Positions 9,962-23,958 are shown, counted from the stretch's first letter. The stretch: DNA of 64,000 bases from Sipunculus nudus (GCA_026874595.1 CM049307.1:78836643-78900642); one strand, 5' to 3'. The notes: generated by a model not told the origin, from the letters alone. Numbers and translations are program-made.

Positions 9962-12659
9962 ACCTTTACTGGATCATGCAATCCCATGTTGATGCATTGG
10001 CGTCTTTAAGTTCCCCAAGATACACACAAGACAATTAAAATTAGACCCGATATAATCGATACACATTTTATAAGTTTCGGGCCAGCAGTCCATCCCGTAC
10101 GCTCCCGAGGCAGCGGAAATCTTGCGCTTTTAAAGAAGCAACTGATTTTCACGCTGCCAGCTTTGACCGTTTATGATATATTTAGACACCAGATGGCGGT
10201 TCGTTGTCCACTGAAATTAATGTGCGTATGATGTGACAAGCAGCCAATCAGATGCCAATAAACAAACACTCGACAGGCATCCTGGCTCCGCCCATTGCTG
10301 CGCTTCAAACGCCGCTTGATGAGTTTCCGGTCGAATTTAAATTGCTCCCTCTGCATTCTCGCATCATTGGCCGCTTCGATTATGACAGTATGACTGTGTT
10401 AGCGTAGCCATGTAACTGTTGTCTGCAGAACTTGACCCAGCTAGCGAGGTGTGCACGCAGCCTTTGTTGTTACGTTTCGTTTGAATTACAGCTCACCGGC
10501 CGAGCATCCTATGTGCCCAAGGCCCTAAGCAAACCACGTCAGGGGCAATTCTCTCTAAGCCTGTGGCCTGTTCAGACGGTTACGCTTGGGGATGAGCTGT
10601 CACTCAAAAAGACATGAAAATGATTGGCTCCGTGTATTCCTCGCTTGGCTTTGTCTTCCAGCACAAGGTCTCATATGATTGGACAAAAATACAGTGCTCC
10701 CCTCTGGTGTTGCAATTCAGGATACGAGGTCATAACAAACAGCGCCTTACAATATAGGAAGTAGCCCTATAGGTAAAGCGCTATGTAAAGAGCGTATCCA
10801 TCCCGCAAAATAATTTTTTTTTAATTTCAGATCCAAAGGTTTACATATCAAGAATATTTTACTGCACATATATAAGCCACGCTTATTATTAATATATATG
10901 AAATGTTTAATGATTGGAATGAAAATTAATTTTAATATGTTTTGCAATTATTCAAACCATAATTCATGAAATATCTTTTAAAGACTTGTTTGATTGGTTA
11001 AACGGATTAATATATACATAATAATTAAACACACCTTGAATATGTTTTCATATTTTACAGGAGAAATAAACAAACCTTGGTTTATCGTGTCTGTTTCTAA
11101 ATAAATTTATTAAATCAAAGTAATGAAAAAAAATTAGATTCCTTCAAAGTATATGTACCCAAAATTACCCTTTGGAATAGTATTGGCTAATCACAAGCCA
11201 TCAAACGACTGAGATGTGTTGCTGGTTAAAATCATTTCAGTCATAATCTGCTAATTAGCTGAAACTGAGACAAATCAGGTCAAGGGAGTAAAGAGGTAAT
11301 CTTACTGATGTGGTTTTAGGTTTAGGATGTTCATAGAGATAGACATGACCAGAGCGGTATTTCTTATAGCAATCATCACCACATTATGCAGTGTCCAAAC
11401 AGGTATTTGACCAGCAAGTGGCCAATGTTACAATTAAACAGCACATGGAGTTACAATTAGATGAGGCGTCCACCTTAGGCTTTGTGGAGTTCTAGGTCAA
11501 TCGAGTCACCTACAGGGCCAGCTGTAGCCACACACTGTCTATTACAAGATCAAAGGTTATCAAGCCCTTGCTTCACTCCCAGCAACATTATGTAATATGT
11601 GAGACCTGACACAAGTACAGGGTTACAGTACATAATTATACAACATCAGGCCAGGTAACTTTATACAAAGTTATGACCAGCTTCCATTGCAAGGACAATG
11701 TTTAAAGGGGTTAACAGGAATAAATTAATATTTATTTAAATTTATTTTTTCATCTTATTTTTTTACAACACCTGAAAACATTAAAAATATCAATGTCTTC
11801 AAACGATAGATCTTTTAAAGTATAATTTTATATTAAATGTTCTACTGAACTGCAAGATCATCAACTCGCAGCTCGGCCTACCCCGCACAAATTTTCTTTC
11901 GGCCCACCCCGCTCCGCACTTTCTTAGATGTAGCCCGCCCCGCAAAGAAACTTAAATTGTCAGTGCAGTTTCAACCCTTTGCAATACGATAAGCCATTAT
12001 TTTCATATTGATCGCAGTATTTGTGAATATAATGAATTTTATTATTGTGCTAGTTGTTGTTCTTCTTATTCTCATTATTATGAAAAAATAAATAAATGTA
12101 TCCCTTAAAAGTCTAGTTAGGACCCATTAAGAATGACCATGGTACCTTTACTGAGGACATACAGGTGCGTCAAGGAATCTGAAATTAACAAATCTCACCT
12201 TGTAAATTTCAGTGTCACAGCTTGGTTTAATCAGTCATGTGACCTAAATGCTGGCTTACTGATGTTAATTTCACATCACATGATTACTCGCTCAAGGGTT
12301 TCTCCCATCTACCACTGCACGACTCGTCTAACGACTCGTTAACAAACCTGAAAATCTCTGATGTTACATTTTCCTTCACTACGATTTCCTCTAAATAAAT
12401 AAATGTATCCCTTATCACAAAATAGTAGTCAAAGACCTGTTATTTATAATTATGCTTATAACTGCAACTGTAATCGCTCCGCTGTCCATTACCCTACTGC
12501 AAAGCTGAATTAGCATGGATTAAACAGGGGTTGAACCACGCTGATCGATCTTTTAGAGATATAAGTGAACAGTGCTATTTATACCATGAAATTATATCAC
12601 TCCTGAAGATCTTGGTCACATCAGATTCTGCATCTTTGCTTGTCCGGGATCTCCTCGTA
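9962..12659. other. No gene established
   Basis: On the minus strand, about 10410-10270 reads an open, basic, coding-like stretch (MQREQFKFDRKLIKRRLKRS) that I do not recognise. It could belong to a Harbinger-type element together with the MADF exon, but this is speculative. A CCCGC-rich patch is at 11880-11945. The rest is AT-rich and featureless. Confidence 0.35.
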
Positions 12660-13200
12660 AGTTGAAATTTTAACAATCTGGTAAATGTCAGGGACCTCAA
12701 TTAAGTATGTTCTTGGTTGGTTGGCCATCTCCACCGTTACCTCAACTGGCCTCTCTGCCACTGTGGCAGCCCCCTTTGCAGATGAAGGCTTATTCACATT
12801 ATATCTACTTTGGCTATGGGCTTCTACATTAGAGTCTTGCGGTCAGGCATTGGCAAATTGGGGTTGAATTCAGCACTACTTAAAAGGTCGAGATCATCAT
12901 TGGTTTATGATGTACACATGGGCATGCTTGTAGATGTAGTGGGTGTTGTCATAGTTGACCAACATGCGGTAATCAAGACATTTGTTTTACTTGTACTGGC
13001 TTTGTTTGTCCCTGCTACCGCATCATGTTGCTTCTTTGAGGCTAATTCCAGGCTATTTTTCCCTCGCGAGAGCATGAGTGCGCGAGTCAGGAGAGCAAGA
13101 AAGATTCAACACAGACGGAGCTCTAGCTGTTTGCAAGGATTCCGCCATAATACTTTAATGGTCACATGGTCAGGGTCAAGCTTGTGTCTTTCTGGCTTAT
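12660..13200 (-). other. Possible degraded coding remnant
   Basis: On the minus strand, open segments in different frames look protein-like, for example MLSRGKNSLELASKKQHDAV (near 13075-12915) and KPSSAKGAATVAERPVEVTV (near 12800-12730), separated by stops and shifts. The family is not recognised. It may be a decayed transposon or gene copy. Confidence 0.2.
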
Positions 13201-15168
13201 AAATTTGATTAGGTTTTTCCACACTTTTTTTTATTTTACCAGTTTTTTTCCAGACTACTCTGGGATGGTTTTCTAAACTGCTAGGTTATTCTTGAATAGG
13301 AAATGCAAAATGGGAAGAGATATCTACACTTCGGACTAACAAAGTAAAGAGGCAAAACCTAGTAAGTTCAAAAATGGGTCAAACTAAATTTTTACCAAAA
13401 CTTTACTTACTAGGTATTTCCATGAGATTAATGGGTTTGGGGAGTCATGACGTCACAGAGGTCACGTGATTTCGACTATGCCAAATTACACCTTGAGAGG
13501 GGTGCAAAGTCTTCCTTTTTCTGCCTTTCAACAGGGTCATCATGGCTCAGACAGTGAGAAAAATATAGCAATTGCCTTCACGAGGCAAAGCGTGAGAGAT
13601 TTTAGTGTCCCTCCCCAGGGTTAATGACCGAGTGTCTGCTATGCTTGGAATTAAAAAAAAAAAAAATACCTGCACAGGTACCATTTTGGTAGACCAGAAG
13701 AAGACGCCCCATCACATTATGAAACGAAGACAAGCGTCATTATTGGACTTGACGAGGATGTCATACGGTAAATAAATGTAAACACAGAGAAGTCACTGTT
13801 GTCTTTGATCCTAACCTTTAAACCCAGCATATCTATTAAAATTATTATTTTTGCTCAGCTGACTATTAATTCATCCCCTGTTCACAATCAGATTAACACT
13901 TGTTTAGTAAACTTTTATACTATTATTAAAAATCATTTGTAGGCCATGACTTCAAAGTCAATATTTCGCTCACTTCAGCATATATATTTGATCTAATTAT
14001 CGAAACCATACCCTATTATATAAATAAAAAAGTTATGATACCTTTAAAGTGTCAAATGTCAAAGTGTTATATTGTTGCAACTGGATCTCTTATTTTTTGT
14101 CATTATACCTTTGAAAAAAAATGATACCAGGGACTAGGGATATCTTTTGTCAGCTTGGATGATTTTTTTAAGAAATGAAACTGCTGAAATAAAACACTGA
14201 GATTAAACTGGCAACTTCGACATCACCCTTAATCATTGCATAATAATATGTCCTTCAAAACAAAGCAAAGCCAGAAAACCAACAACTGTAAGCTTTGTAT
14301 AAAAATTATCACGAAAAATCAGATGGACAGGGCTGGTGGAATGAAATATAAAAGATCCATGCATAATAATTTAATATATATATATAGGTCAAATGTCCCT
14401 GATTTTCTGCTGAAGGGTTAACCTTAAATGACAAAAAACAGATCACCACATTTTGAATTTTGATAATTGAAATAAGTTCTGTGAAGTATGTAGGCACTTT
14501 TTTTATGCAATACTTTATAAGTTAACATGAAAATTTATACATCTTACAGGTAGTCAATGCAGGCCAAGGAATCAGTCAGGGCAAAAAAGAATGGTTTTTT
14601 TTGTGTCAGAATTAAAAGCAGAATAAAGCATATCCCCAATGGTTCAGAACAAAAATAGTGTTAAAGTTTATTTTTTCGTGGATTCAGAAAATTATTCATG
14701 GTTTATAAGTTCGTGGAATCCGTTTGTAACCAATATTGAAAAAGTTGAATGTAAAAAAGGTCGCGAAAACCTGTAAATTTAAACTTCTTCTTGCCTAGAT
14801 TAATGTGAGGTCAATGCCAGGTATAGGACACATCAAGTGCGATATGTTTAAGCTAAATATTTGTACATGCCCAAGCGTGGTGTAGATACAGGGTCACGTG
14901 GTTCATTTGACCGAACTCGCACTAGTACAGGTGTGAGGGCATTAAAATTTTCAACACTCATCGGACTCGGCTTGTACATTTCAGTGTCGCAGCTAGTCTT
15001 GTTTACTCGATCCTGCTTTCCAGGTTTACTTGAGAGTTGAATATAAAGTTTATGGAGGTGGTATCTCCTACACGCACTCCAGGAAAATATAATGAACTTA
15101 CAGGCACTCAAGAAAATATAATGGACTTCTTAATTGTTTCAAATTTAACCCCCCCTATCTCTCTTTCT

Positions 15169-15172
<4 letters not shown>
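13201..15172. other. No gene recognised
   Basis: AT-rich non-coding sequence. No repeat or exon can be supported. Confidence 0.4.

Positions 15173-15231
<59 letters not shown>
15173..15231. repeat. Compound (CT)n(AT)n microsatellite
   Basis: A CT dinucleotide run passes directly into an AT run. The open frame crossing it is an artefact of the repeat. Confidence 0.9.
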
Positions 15232-15232
<1 letters not shown>

Positions 15233-15854
15233 GTGTGTGTTATCAAATACATTTATATACAAGCTCCAAACTTAGTGCGGTAACTTGATCATTGAAGGTA
15301 TGAAGTGATACCTGCATTTCATGTTGGATGGAAAAAAAAGAAACGGCCAATACATAACTATTTCAACCCTTGATTTAGCAGCAGTTAAATAAAAAAAGAA
15401 AAAAAGAAGAAAATAAGGATAGCGGAAGAGGAGAGGTCACAAAAAAGCACGCGATTCACAGAAAGGCCCCATGTCCCATTGATAACCTCCAAAAAAGAGC
15501 ATGAAAATAAAATAACCATCAATCAAACAATCAGTATAGGCTACGGGTATATCCTCACCAATATTAAAACAAATGGGACCCAGTGATAACCAAACTAATA
15601 ATCATTATCTTGAAGAATAGACAGTAGAGATATACTGCCAAGTTTATAAACAATATTAAGTGATGTACCATCAGTTACGCGGACATTTTATTATCAAAAT
15701 ACCCCCCCCCCCCCTCCCCGAACGAGAAAAAAGAAAACATGTAATTCTAGACCTAGAACATAATTAAAGCTCACAGAAATAGGTCATGGACAATATTTCC
15801 TCCGTGTATTCTTTGATTTCTTCAATGCGTTTGCAACATAGCGTAGTGTACTAG

Positions 15855-16284
15855 TCAGATTATATGATCCTTATTACATTGATATAGTCTAAGCGAGATG
15901 TTACAAGTGAATGAACTGTTCAGTTTTCCTTAGGTAAAGAATTTGCAAATTTTTCCAGTGTTTTTAAGGTATAAATTTGTTGAACTAACAATGCCAGTAA
16001 TCTTACGTAACATGGATAGAATGGAATCAATCATTACACCAATATTTCTGGCGTACGGGAATGTTTTAACCCTGTCTGACCCAATTAGCAGCACCAGATC
16101 TTGCAAGTTGGTGATGTGCCCCTTTCACTGACAATCATGAACTCAGTTTTATTTGTGTTTAATTTCAACATGTACCGATTCATCCAGCATTTGACGATGT
16201 AAACAGCCCCTTCCATGTGGTTACAGCCCTCACCACGTCAAATGACAACTGGGTGTTCTCTGCGTAGAGATGGTATTGGGTGTT
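15855..16284 (-). pseudogene. LINE reverse-transcriptase remnant (CR1/jockey-like)
   Basis: Minus-strand peptides in changing frames give the usual order of a non-LTR retrotransposon RT. From 16284 they read QYHLYAENTQLSF (YADD-type box with changed acidic residues), then CWMNRYMLKLNTNKTEF, then YARNIGVMIDSILSM, then LVTSRLDYINV near 15870. At least three frameshifts or stops separate the pieces. The two acidic residues of the catalytic box read E-N, so the copy is dead. The clade assignment is tentative. Confidence 0.65.
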
Positions 16285-16294
16285 TTGTTGGCGC

Positions 16295-16298
<4 letters not shown>

Positions 16299-16360
<62 letters not shown>
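16299..16360. repeat. (TA)n microsatellite
   Basis: About 60 bp of AT dinucleotide. Confidence 0.9.
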
Positions 16361-16362
<2 letters not shown>

Positions 16363-16547
16363 ACCAAGTGGACAGGTATACATTGTGAATAAAAGCTTTG
16401 TTTCACGTTTTCTATCCAGATTCAAATCAATAATTAAAGTTCAGAGAATTATAACAAACGTTTCACCCGCAGTTTTATAAAGAATTTGAGTGCTGTGGAG
16501 GGAAACCCTCTATTTTTTATTTTTTTTTATGTCATTATCAGGAATCC

Positions 16548-16730
16548 CCACGCGGCTAGCGCGCGTCACGCGTCAAAAATCGCTCCAGGAGCGATAGCTG
16601 ACGCTTGACGCTTGACGCGCGCGTTGGTCTGTTTTATCATTGATAAATAGAGTGGAGCGATTTTTCCAGATTTTACACTTGACGCGTGACGCTTGACGCG
16701 CGTATGACGCGCGCGTTAGTGTGTTTTGGG
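16548..16730. repeat. GC-rich inverted/direct repeat block
   Basis: Repeated GACGCTTGACGCGCG, AGCGATTTTT and GCGCGCGTTxGT motifs appear on both strands within 180 bp. This is a CpG island-like patch in AT-rich surroundings. The layout suggests the remains of a MITE with GC-rich inverted ends. Confidence 0.5.
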
Positions 16731-17225
16731 CTTAAGAGTAGACTCTCGCTCCATGGTTCTGTATCCCATTGTTTACCCATACGAAGGAAATTGGCATACT
16801 GCGAAAACAATGGCTTGAGAATGACACGCTGTGTTATTGGCCACTCCACCTGACATCTACAAGAAAGATCGAAAAAGCTATACGAGAAGCATAAAAAACC
16901 AGGAGCAGATTGGGTGCTATATAGCATAGAGATATTAAAGGAAACAAGTGAGTAAATTGTTCATTATCACCAGTACACAAAATTAACAATAAGAGTCCCC
17001 ATGGTTACGACGCTCAGCTGAACTGTCTATCGAAATATTTGTATAAAATTTGCGATTAAAAGAAGAGTCAATATTTTCATTATTCTTCTGTATCACATAC
17101 CATCTCATGGAATAAAAGATAGCCTTTCGTGATCTCAATATGAGGAATGGCATCTTAGTATTTACAATGCATGGGGGACGCATCTTACGATCACGTTTGT
17201 ATAAGTGTCAATATCTTAACTAGTG

Positions 17226-17521
17226 TTGTAAAATACCAACTCCAGGGACCATATGAAACCCTGTTAAATATAGAATAAGGAAAGAAGTGTAGGTGAGTTT
17301 TAATTTATTAACTGCAGAACTTAACAAAGGGACTCATTTCCACATTCGCCTTGGGATATTTCAAAATATCCACTCAAGGGAGCGTATGAAACCTTGTTAA
17401 ATATAGAATAAGGAAGAACGTGGAGGTGAGCTGATGCATAATACATATTTAATATACTAACTGCAATAAGGAAAAAAAGGGACTCATTTCAACAATTGTT
17501 TATGGGTATTTCAAAATACCC
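17226..17521 (+). repeat. Two tandem copies of a ~135-bp repeat
   Basis: TGAAACCxTGTTAAATATAG occurs at about 17254 and 17387, and the flanking GGGACTCATTTC and TTTCAAAATAxCCACTC motifs repeat in the same order. There is no coding frame. Confidence 0.6.
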
Positions 17522-17699
17522 ACTCAATTCGAAGCCAACACAAAAATATATATATATATATATATATGGTGGCCGGGATAGCTTGATATGTTTTGATAAA
17601 TATAAAATTCTCGTTTTTTTTGCTCAGCGCGTGTTTTGGGACCACAGTTTGTTTGTGAAGCTATATGACTGTGATTTTTCTGTGATTTTCACCATTGCC

Positions 17700-17982
17700 T
17701 GTTACATAATTAGTGACAGCGATGGGATTTATCCAGTTGAAGATTGCTTATGCACAAGAGTGGTGGACGGCCGAGCAAATCAAATCTACAAAAAAAATGC
17801 CTGATGAACATGTGTCTCACGAACTGGTTGCGTCACACGCCATGTTTTTTGGAGGGGGGGGGGGGGGGAGCGAGGAAATTGACAGATCGGTCAGAAGTTT
17901 GGAACGCATAGCTAAAGCCAATCAGTGGCCTGAGCATCGTCTAACATTGCAACGGGAAAAGCCTGTCTTTGCTGAAGCCTGA
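17700..17982 (+). other. Possible gag-like open segment
   Basis: An open frame crosses a poly(G) run and ends RSVRSLERIAKANQWPEHRL before a stop. The wording resembles capsid-domain segments of LTR retrotransposon Gag proteins, but the match is short and the poly(G) tract makes the frame unreliable. Confidence 0.2.
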
Positions 17983-18557
17983 TCGAGTGTTTTCGGTAAA
18001 TACCTTGATACAGGTCGTAAAAAAATATGCAAAACTCACTCCAAATGATGTGTTCATTTAAAACTATTTATACTCATTATGGCGAGGACACTGCGGGAAC
18101 AATAATCTTTAAAATGAGGTATCGCACAGTATCGTGCGCAACGCGTTTTAAAGAACATTGCGAATAAAGATGAACCGATTTCCTTTATCCAGTATTAGAT
18201 TTCGTACTGTTGGCTGTCTGATAGTTCAAAACATCATGTTTGTTGTTATGAAATTCTGTTACTGGTTAGCCAATAATATAATGTTAAATATTTATGTATC
18301 ATTAGTCAAGACCGCCTCACTACCCTCCTAAAATGGTATCGAGAGTAAGGCTTGGTACCAAAGGAAAAGAAATCTGGAGGCTGGCAGAATAACAGCAGAA
18401 TGTACATATCAGAGGACTTTCGGGGAGTAGTGGCCTTTATTACCAGTTGTGCTGAGGTCATGGCTCTGGTTCTCCCCGGTCGACTCTAAGGACTGATTTA
18501 AATTCTCATTTGTGGAATTGTAACCCAAAAATTTCCCCTTCAGCCTCCCCCCCCCCC

Positions 18558-18593
<36 letters not shown>

Positions 18594-19665
18594 GTTTCTT
18601 CGCCTTTTATGTACAGACCAAAACAATTTGCACGCGGAATTTACTACAAAGATTGTTGCAGGGACTTAAATGTAGTTTATAAGATCTGAGAGAGAGAGAG
18701 AGAGAGAGTTTCTTTCGTGCGGTCGCTGAAGCACAGCCTGAGTGGAACCAAGAAGATCATGTGGATCTACGCCGACAGACGTATGAATGGTCCAGAAAAA
18801 ACCAACAGCACTTAGATGCCACGGATGTTTAACTTGGTTCATTCAATCACTTAGTCAGAGACACCGCATATGTGAATCTGCTTGGTGTGAGGATAATGGC
18901 ATGGCCACTGGATGGCATATTAACTATTTGTTTCCATTTGCACTAGGACTTGAAACGAGGTCACTACGATCTACTAACATCAGAAAAAAAAGAGATAACA
19001 AAACCCATGGCAAGTGGGTGTTACATCGCCAGCATCTGCAGAATATTGACCGTAATCATGCTGAGAAAATAAAAAAAGTGGATTTAAAAACCGTGTGAAC
19101 GTCGCAGGCGCTGTGTGGTATTTAAGATTGCCATTAGTGACCAAACACAAGGAGATCTTGACCTGGTTAGTGGACGAGCCAGTAGTGAACCAGGTGGTTC
19201 TTAACTGGTGGAAGAGGACCAGATGGAAACGATTCCAAATGCTGTGCCAACTCAAGTGTTAGACGAGAATGTGGACTTAGGGGATGTGAATAAATCGTGG
19301 CGTAGGGAAATGTAGAAAATTAGCGATTTTCAGGAATGTTAAAAACTGAAGAAGAGTCATGCAGTGGTAGATCGAATAAACCTTTGAGGTTATAATAAGA
19401 AATATTTGGAACATACGAACATTATTGCTATCACCCTTTATATAACTTTGACTTGAGGTTTCTACTTAATATTTTAGTGGGACATCTGCAAAAAGGCGGG
19501 GGACCATGATTGTATAACCTTTTTTATGACACATTGACATATTTCAATATATAACGGAAATATCGATTTATTTGCAATACAAGTGAGGTATATGACGGTA
19601 AAGAAAGGAACAATCATATTATTAATGATAATGTGCGTGATTATAATCATACATGTCCTGATGCA

Positions 19666-19712
<47 letters not shown>

Positions 19713-20145
19713 ATTTTAAAGTGACATAATCAAGAGAAATATTTTGCCTTTTTTCACACTGTCAGTTCCGTTTGGCTTTTTCCCAGCAAAATCATCCCAG
19801 CACAGTCTCAGTACCTTCCATATGGCTGTTACAACACCTTGTTAACACCATGGTTTTGCTTGTGTACAAACACAAAGTCAACATGCATCTGTTTACCATA
19901 ACAAAGCGGCGCGACCGGAGGTCCGATTTTGCGCATGCTCGTCATATTCCAAGCAAGGACTAGTACATACATATACATAGGAATGGTTTCTGATATATCT
20001 CTGCGGGATGGACATTACAATCCATTGGCCGAACGTAAATTTATTGTAGAGCCTGTCGCAATAGATCTGTACGATAGATCCAGGGGCCTCAGCTGAATGA
20101 CCCGCAGTGTGTGAGCCTGTGTATCAGGTCGCTAAGCCACCGCAA
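17983..20145. other. No gene established; microsatellites
   Basis: Contains (CT)n at 18549-18593, (GA)n at 18688-18708 and (TA)n at 19668-19709. Plus-strand open pieces around 18720-19310 look mildly coding-like but match no family I know. Otherwise featureless. Confidence 0.4.
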
Positions 20146-20420
20146 CATACGATGGTTCAGCCAGCGGGAACATGTATCACATTTTTGGGCAAAGTCAATC
20201 AGGGCAAGGAGTATATAGTCCTATAAAGTCAATCAGGGCAAGGAGTATATAGTCCTATAAACTCCTTGGTTAGGCCATCTCCTGATTGACAGGTGTTTTG
20301 GCCACGCGCTGTGTTTATGCTATCGCCTGGGTTCGAGCCGCTCCACTGGTTTAACATTCGTGCAATTAAAGGAGTAAGCCATTGGTTTAAGGACAATATT
20401 GTGGCAGGTACCAATTTATT
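20146..20420 (+). repeat. Dispersed repeat, inverted partner at ~36 kb
   Basis: CCAGCGGGAACATGTAT, CTCCTGATTGACA, GCGCTGTGTTTATG and AGGTACC-type motifs recur in inverted order at 35935-36146. The copy here also carries a 34-bp direct duplication (20192-20260). A transposon remnant is likely. Confidence 0.5.
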
Positions 20421-21178
20421 TCAAAGAGACGACCTTATTTTTCTTGTTAATTCAACATGTTTTATAGATGATGAGGCCTCTAAAATAATAAAATACCAAT
20501 AATTTCGACATCCGACCTGTGACATCGCGGTGTTTGTGTGTTCGCAAAATGAGAGCCTCCAAAAGCGGTTTCGAGAAACATGGAGAATAGCATCTGTCAG
20601 AGTAAAATAAGGGGGCGGGGATGCGACATGAATGTAAGGATACTCTGAGGACAGCTTAAATTCGAAAATCTATTTTTGTGGCAAGGAAACGTGTATCGGC
20701 AAAGTTTAATTTAACGCTTTAAACTTAAATTAATAATACTATTCAAATTATGACCTGATCCTCAAATTGAATAAGGATTCAATAAGAAATTCTTATGTTC
20801 GTGTTGTTCTGACTATTTTTTCTTCACCTGTGTTGGTATCAGTCTCACATGAATTTACTGTTTTCCTTAACTTTTTATTTTCATTTTTTTAAATTTATAA
20901 TATCCACAATAATATTATACGTAAGAGAACTGCGAAATATACATTCATTTTCATTTTTAAACAAGAAAATTGAATACATTTTGAAAACTCTGGCGACGGG
21001 TCCTTAGTATAATCACATGAGAAGCTACTGGGCCAGCAACAAGGACAGGAACTTGTTTCCCGCCACAAAAAAGGAAGGATTGGAAAGAGTCCGACAGGAA
21101 AATTACGCATTCATTCTTCAGTCTTCGTCAGCTAACGACCTGTGTTAGAAGGATCCTGGGCCAACGGATAATGTCATT
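20421..21178. other. No gene recognised
   Basis: AT-rich spacer between a repeat and the Gypsy remnant. No supportable feature. Confidence 0.4.
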
Positions 21179-22605
21179 TGGGAGGTACTGGTTTGATGTT
21201 CATACGCCTGGGCAACGGACTTGGCACGATTAGTAACATATCCTCATCAGACGCATCAGTCTCATCAGACCCCTCCGATTCTACTTTTGATGATCGTTTG
21301 CTACTACGATCTATTTTTTCTTGGGTACAGTTGGTTGGATGTTGTTAGTCTGAGATAAGTCACGATTTGTGATTTCGCTTGAAGATTCCGGATCCGAAGA
21401 AATCAACGTTCCTATTGGCAACAATAAGTTTCGATGCAGTGTTTTCTTTGGTCCTTTTCCATCCTCTGCCTCAAGTTCATAAACTGGGATGTCCGGATTC
21501 AATTGTGACACCACAATTTATACCTGTTCCTGCCATCTATCTGCTACTTTCTGTTCGCCTTTTAAGGCAACGTTTCGTATAAGCACCCGGTCTCCCTTTT
21601 GTAGTACAACTCTGCTGCGCATATCGTAATATCGTTTCTGTTTTTGTTGTGCTTGAGCAATATTTATGGAAGCGAGGTCATAGGCGAAACAAAGACGATT
21701 TCGTAAGTTTGATACATAACCTGGACGCTCCATGTCAGTGCGAGTACAAAATTCAACATCAACCGGTAGTCGCGGGTTCCTCCCAAACATAAGATAGAAT
21801 GGAGACAATTTCGTGGTTTCATGTGGTGTGCAGTTATATGCATGAACTATTGGTGATATATATTTTTTCCAATCCGTTTTCTCCGATGGTTCAAGAGTAC
21901 CGAGCATGTCCAGCAATGTTCTATTAAATCGTTCACATTGGCCATTTCCACTAGGATGATAGGGCGAAATCCTTGACTTGGTAATGCCAGCTAACTCACA
22001 TAGACGTTTGATGGTGGAACTTTCAAATTGGCGAAATCACAAATCGTGTAGTTGTGCGGGAAACCCGTAATGAACAATAAAATTCTCAAAAAGTGTCTTA
22101 GCGGTGACAAGCGCTGTTTGGTTCTTTGTTGGATAGGCCTGGGAGTAGTGAAATGATCTGTAATTACAAGTACATTTTCAAATCCCCCTTTCGCAGCTTC
22201 CAATGTTAAATAATCCATACAGACCAGTTCCATCGGCTGACTTGTAGTGATTTTTACGAGCGGAGCACTCTGCGTTTGGAGGGTTTTCCTTCGTATGCAA
22301 CGTCCACAGGCTGCTACATGGTCCTCTACGTCTTTAAACACCCCAGGCCAGTAAAATCGGTCTCGCAGAAGAGCTAAAGTTCGCTCTCTCCTCGGATGAC
22401 CAAGCATGGCCAGCGGAGCCAAATCCACACTGTCACGGGCGCACGGTCGCACCACTACGCATGGACACGCCACGATTTGGACCGATGGGACTGTATCGGT
22501 AGTAAAATAATTACTTTTGGTTCTCCTGAAGAGTTTTTTTCCTGACACAATATTACGTCTGATAAGAGGGGTCTGGTTAGATCTAACAAGTGACCCAGGG
22601 GTCAT
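21179..22605 (-). pseudogene. Ty3/Gypsy pol fragment: integrase, disrupted
   Basis: Read on the minus strand from about 22470: the HHCC-type zinc-binding region (LGHPRRERTLALL, then CGRCIRR), the catalytic core starting CMDYLTLEA with a second Asp-containing ITDHFT, a third block with GNGQCERFNR carrying the Glu, then the C-terminal part (LIRNVALKG, ADRW, NPDIPVYE, LHRNLLLPI). Breaks: a frameshift near 22145, a TGA near 22040, a TAA at 21518-21520 and another shift near 21312. No RT, LTR or gag is nearby. It is an old integrase remnant, not functional. Confidence 0.75.
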
Positions 22606-22689
22606 GACTCTCAGGTGACTTGGAAAACATTCACAAAAGGAATTTTATCAATGCCAAATTTTGTAGGTGGTAACCCAGTTCAACTTAAG

Positions 22690-23180
22690 CCTATCTCGGA
22701 GGATATGGATAACAGAGACCTAATTTTAGGTTTCCATGAAGATTTTTCATGGCCCTTCCTGGATGTCAAGTTAGAAGTTTATTGGTGTAATAGTTACAAC
22801 TTGTGCCCTGTTAACAGATGACCACGTCTTTGAAAGTCTCAAAATCAGAGCAAAAATTGGTGAAAATTCAAAAAAAAAAAACTCGCCAGCAGTCTGCAGG
22901 AACTAATGGAAGACTCCATGATCAAAATGCATGCAAGAATCATGGTGTTCAATGCATTAGTTGTTCAGATACTGGAGCTTTTGTATTAAATTTTCAATCA
23001 TTTTGGGGGTACTTCTGATCCTCATAGCTTGGAGGATTTGGGTAACAGAGACCTAATTTCAGGTTTCTCATGGATCTCCCTGGATGTCAGGTTAGAAGAT
23101 TCTAGATCCAGTGATTAGGATTTGTGCCCTGTTAACAGAAGACCACATGATTTTTTAAGATCTCAAAGCAGAGAAAAAAA
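22690..23180 (+). repeat. Two partial units of the GTTAAC dispersed repeat family
   Basis: Both units have the order GACCTAATTTxAGGTTTC, CCTGGATGTCA, GTTAGAAG, TTTGTGCCCTGTTAACAG (GTGCCCTG at 22803 and 23124). They are the same family as the array at 23959 and the block in copy C intron 4. Non-coding. Confidence 0.65.
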
Positions 23181-23958
23181 TGTGTAAAATTAAAAAAAGG
23201 CCTACAGCCCTAATGCGAACCTGTTCAAAGTTTGGGAGTATGAATGGAGGTTTATTTAACAATTTAATATTGATCCTTTTATGTCCTGCATATCTACCTT
23301 CGTCATTATGATTTCAGCAAAATGGAAGTATCAGACCTGTAAGTTTCGGACTAGGACATTTTAAAACTAGGATGTATCAGTTAGGATATTTCGGATATGT
23401 TCTTTATGTCAGAGAGGATTACGGGGACAGATGAACCGACCATTTGGCAGTATGGTATCGGAGAAGAACATTTAAAATTTTTTTTAGCTTTTTCCCAATA
23501 AAATCTTAATAAATGCAGTTAGCCAAGAAATAAGCAAATCAGATTTTTTTAGATGACTAATTTTTTGCAAAAAAATGGTCGATACTAACTCATGCCCTTT
23601 TTGATATAGCTATGACGCCATACCTCGCATTAGCTCACAGATTCGCTAAAATGCAAACCAAGTTTTTTCAAACAGTAGAAAGATATAGTTTCATAAGTTC
23701 TATTCTGGGCATTCTGCGTCTAAACGATGTGACAAATTGTCTAAAAACCAGACAGAGCCAGGTCAGAGTGACCTCTTGACTTAGCATGTTGAAACTCAGC
23801 ATGTTGTCAAATCTGTTTTCAAACACTGAAAGCCTTTTTCAATTGGCTACACTGCGTTTTTAATGCTGCATTTACACAATCTCTTCTTATAAAACTGGCA
23901 GAACCCTACCATAGAATAATTCTTGTAAAGTTTGAACCAATCAGCCTAACAATTTCAT

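Noticed and set aside
15037-15288. Open frame rich in Ser-Leu and Tyr-Ile
   Set aside because: Created by the CT/AT microsatellite.
16280-16480. Open frame with Tyr-Ile run
   Set aside because: Created by the TA microsatellite.
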